Origin: Xanthobacteraceae bacterium
Lineage (GTDB): Bacteria; Pseudomonadota; Alphaproteobacteria; Rhizobiales; Xanthobacteraceae
NCBI GenBank assembly: GCA_030037185.1
Contig: JASHRR010000266.1
Span: forward strand, 1-6,833
Length of the DNA stretch: 6,833 nt
Reading direction: 5' to 3'
Part shown: positions 6,729 through 6,833 of the stretch, one piece after another
Numbering within the stretch: position 1 is the stretch's first letter
Layout of the letters: each line of letters starts with the position of its first letter
Position numbers and translations under genes: made by a program
Notes under the pieces: generated by a model
What the model was told of the DNA's origin: nothing
The model's input: only the letters and a program-made list of their open reading frames with translations
Databases searched by the model: none

Positions 6729-6833
6729 TTGCGCACCGCCCGCATCGCCATTCCCGACCTCGTCTCCAATTCTTACTTTCCGGCCATCGCGGCAATCGCG
6801 CTCGATTTCTTCAACCGCGAAGGGCTCGACGTC
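6729..6833 (+). CDS. Third ABC substrate-binding protein, N-terminal part
   Basis: Only the first 35 codons are in the window. The frame is open to the edge and reads as the start of another THI5/NMT1-like binding protein: RIAIPDLVSNSYFPAIAA then LDFFNREGLDV, where EGLDV matches the GLDV landmark of the two other binding proteins. It differs from both (IPDLVSNSYF in place of ITDFGYNGRH), so it is a separate subfamily rather than a third copy. The only in-frame start after the preceding TAG (6702-6704) is TTG at 6729; no ATG or GTG is available and no strong Shine-Dalgarno is seen. There is no signal peptide before the mature-like sequence. It lies 24 bases behind, and in the same frame as, the gene before it, so the two are probably one transcript. 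The assignment rests on a short stretch. Confidence 0.65.
   Translation, partial: MRTARIAIPDLVSNSYFPAIAAIALDFFNREGLDV

Overview
The window looks like chromosomal DNA from a GC-rich alphaproteobacterium, most likely a Bradyrhizobium/Rhodopseudomonas-type member of the Hyphomicrobiales. This is inferred from the GC-rich codon usage and from the protein types present (several THI5/NMT1-like binding proteins beside one ABC transporter, and a secreted protein of a type I associate with that group). No rRNA, tRNA, CRISPR array or intact insertion sequence was found.

Left part (1-1490, + strand). About 530 bases carry no convincing gene but contain two strong hairpins (200-227, 256-283) and a terminator-like hairpin with a T-run (359-410). 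A secreted protein of unknown function follows (532-1490). Its reading frame is broken by a one-base loss near 760, so it is a pseudogene or contains a sequencing error.

Middle (5572 down to 1595, - strand). This is a four-gene transport and hydrolase cluster. In transcription order it encodes an ABC ATPase, an ABC permease overlapping it by ATGA, a metal-dependent amidohydrolase, and a periplasmic binding protein 12 bases or so behind the hydrolase. It converges on the broken gene, with a small hairpin between them (1537-1560).

Right part (5573-6833, + strand). A 130-bp divergent control region leads into a second binding protein, clearly a paralogue of the first. A third, different binding-protein gene begins 24 bases later and runs off the window end. 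It starts with TTG, has no visible signal peptide, and lies in the same reading frame as the gene before it.

Taken together, one ATPase and one permease appear to serve at least two, perhaps three, binding proteins, with a co-encoded amidohydrolase that probably acts on the imported compound. The substrate cannot be read from the sequence. The binding-protein fold class includes pyrimidine (thiamin precursor), sulfonate and nitrate binders.
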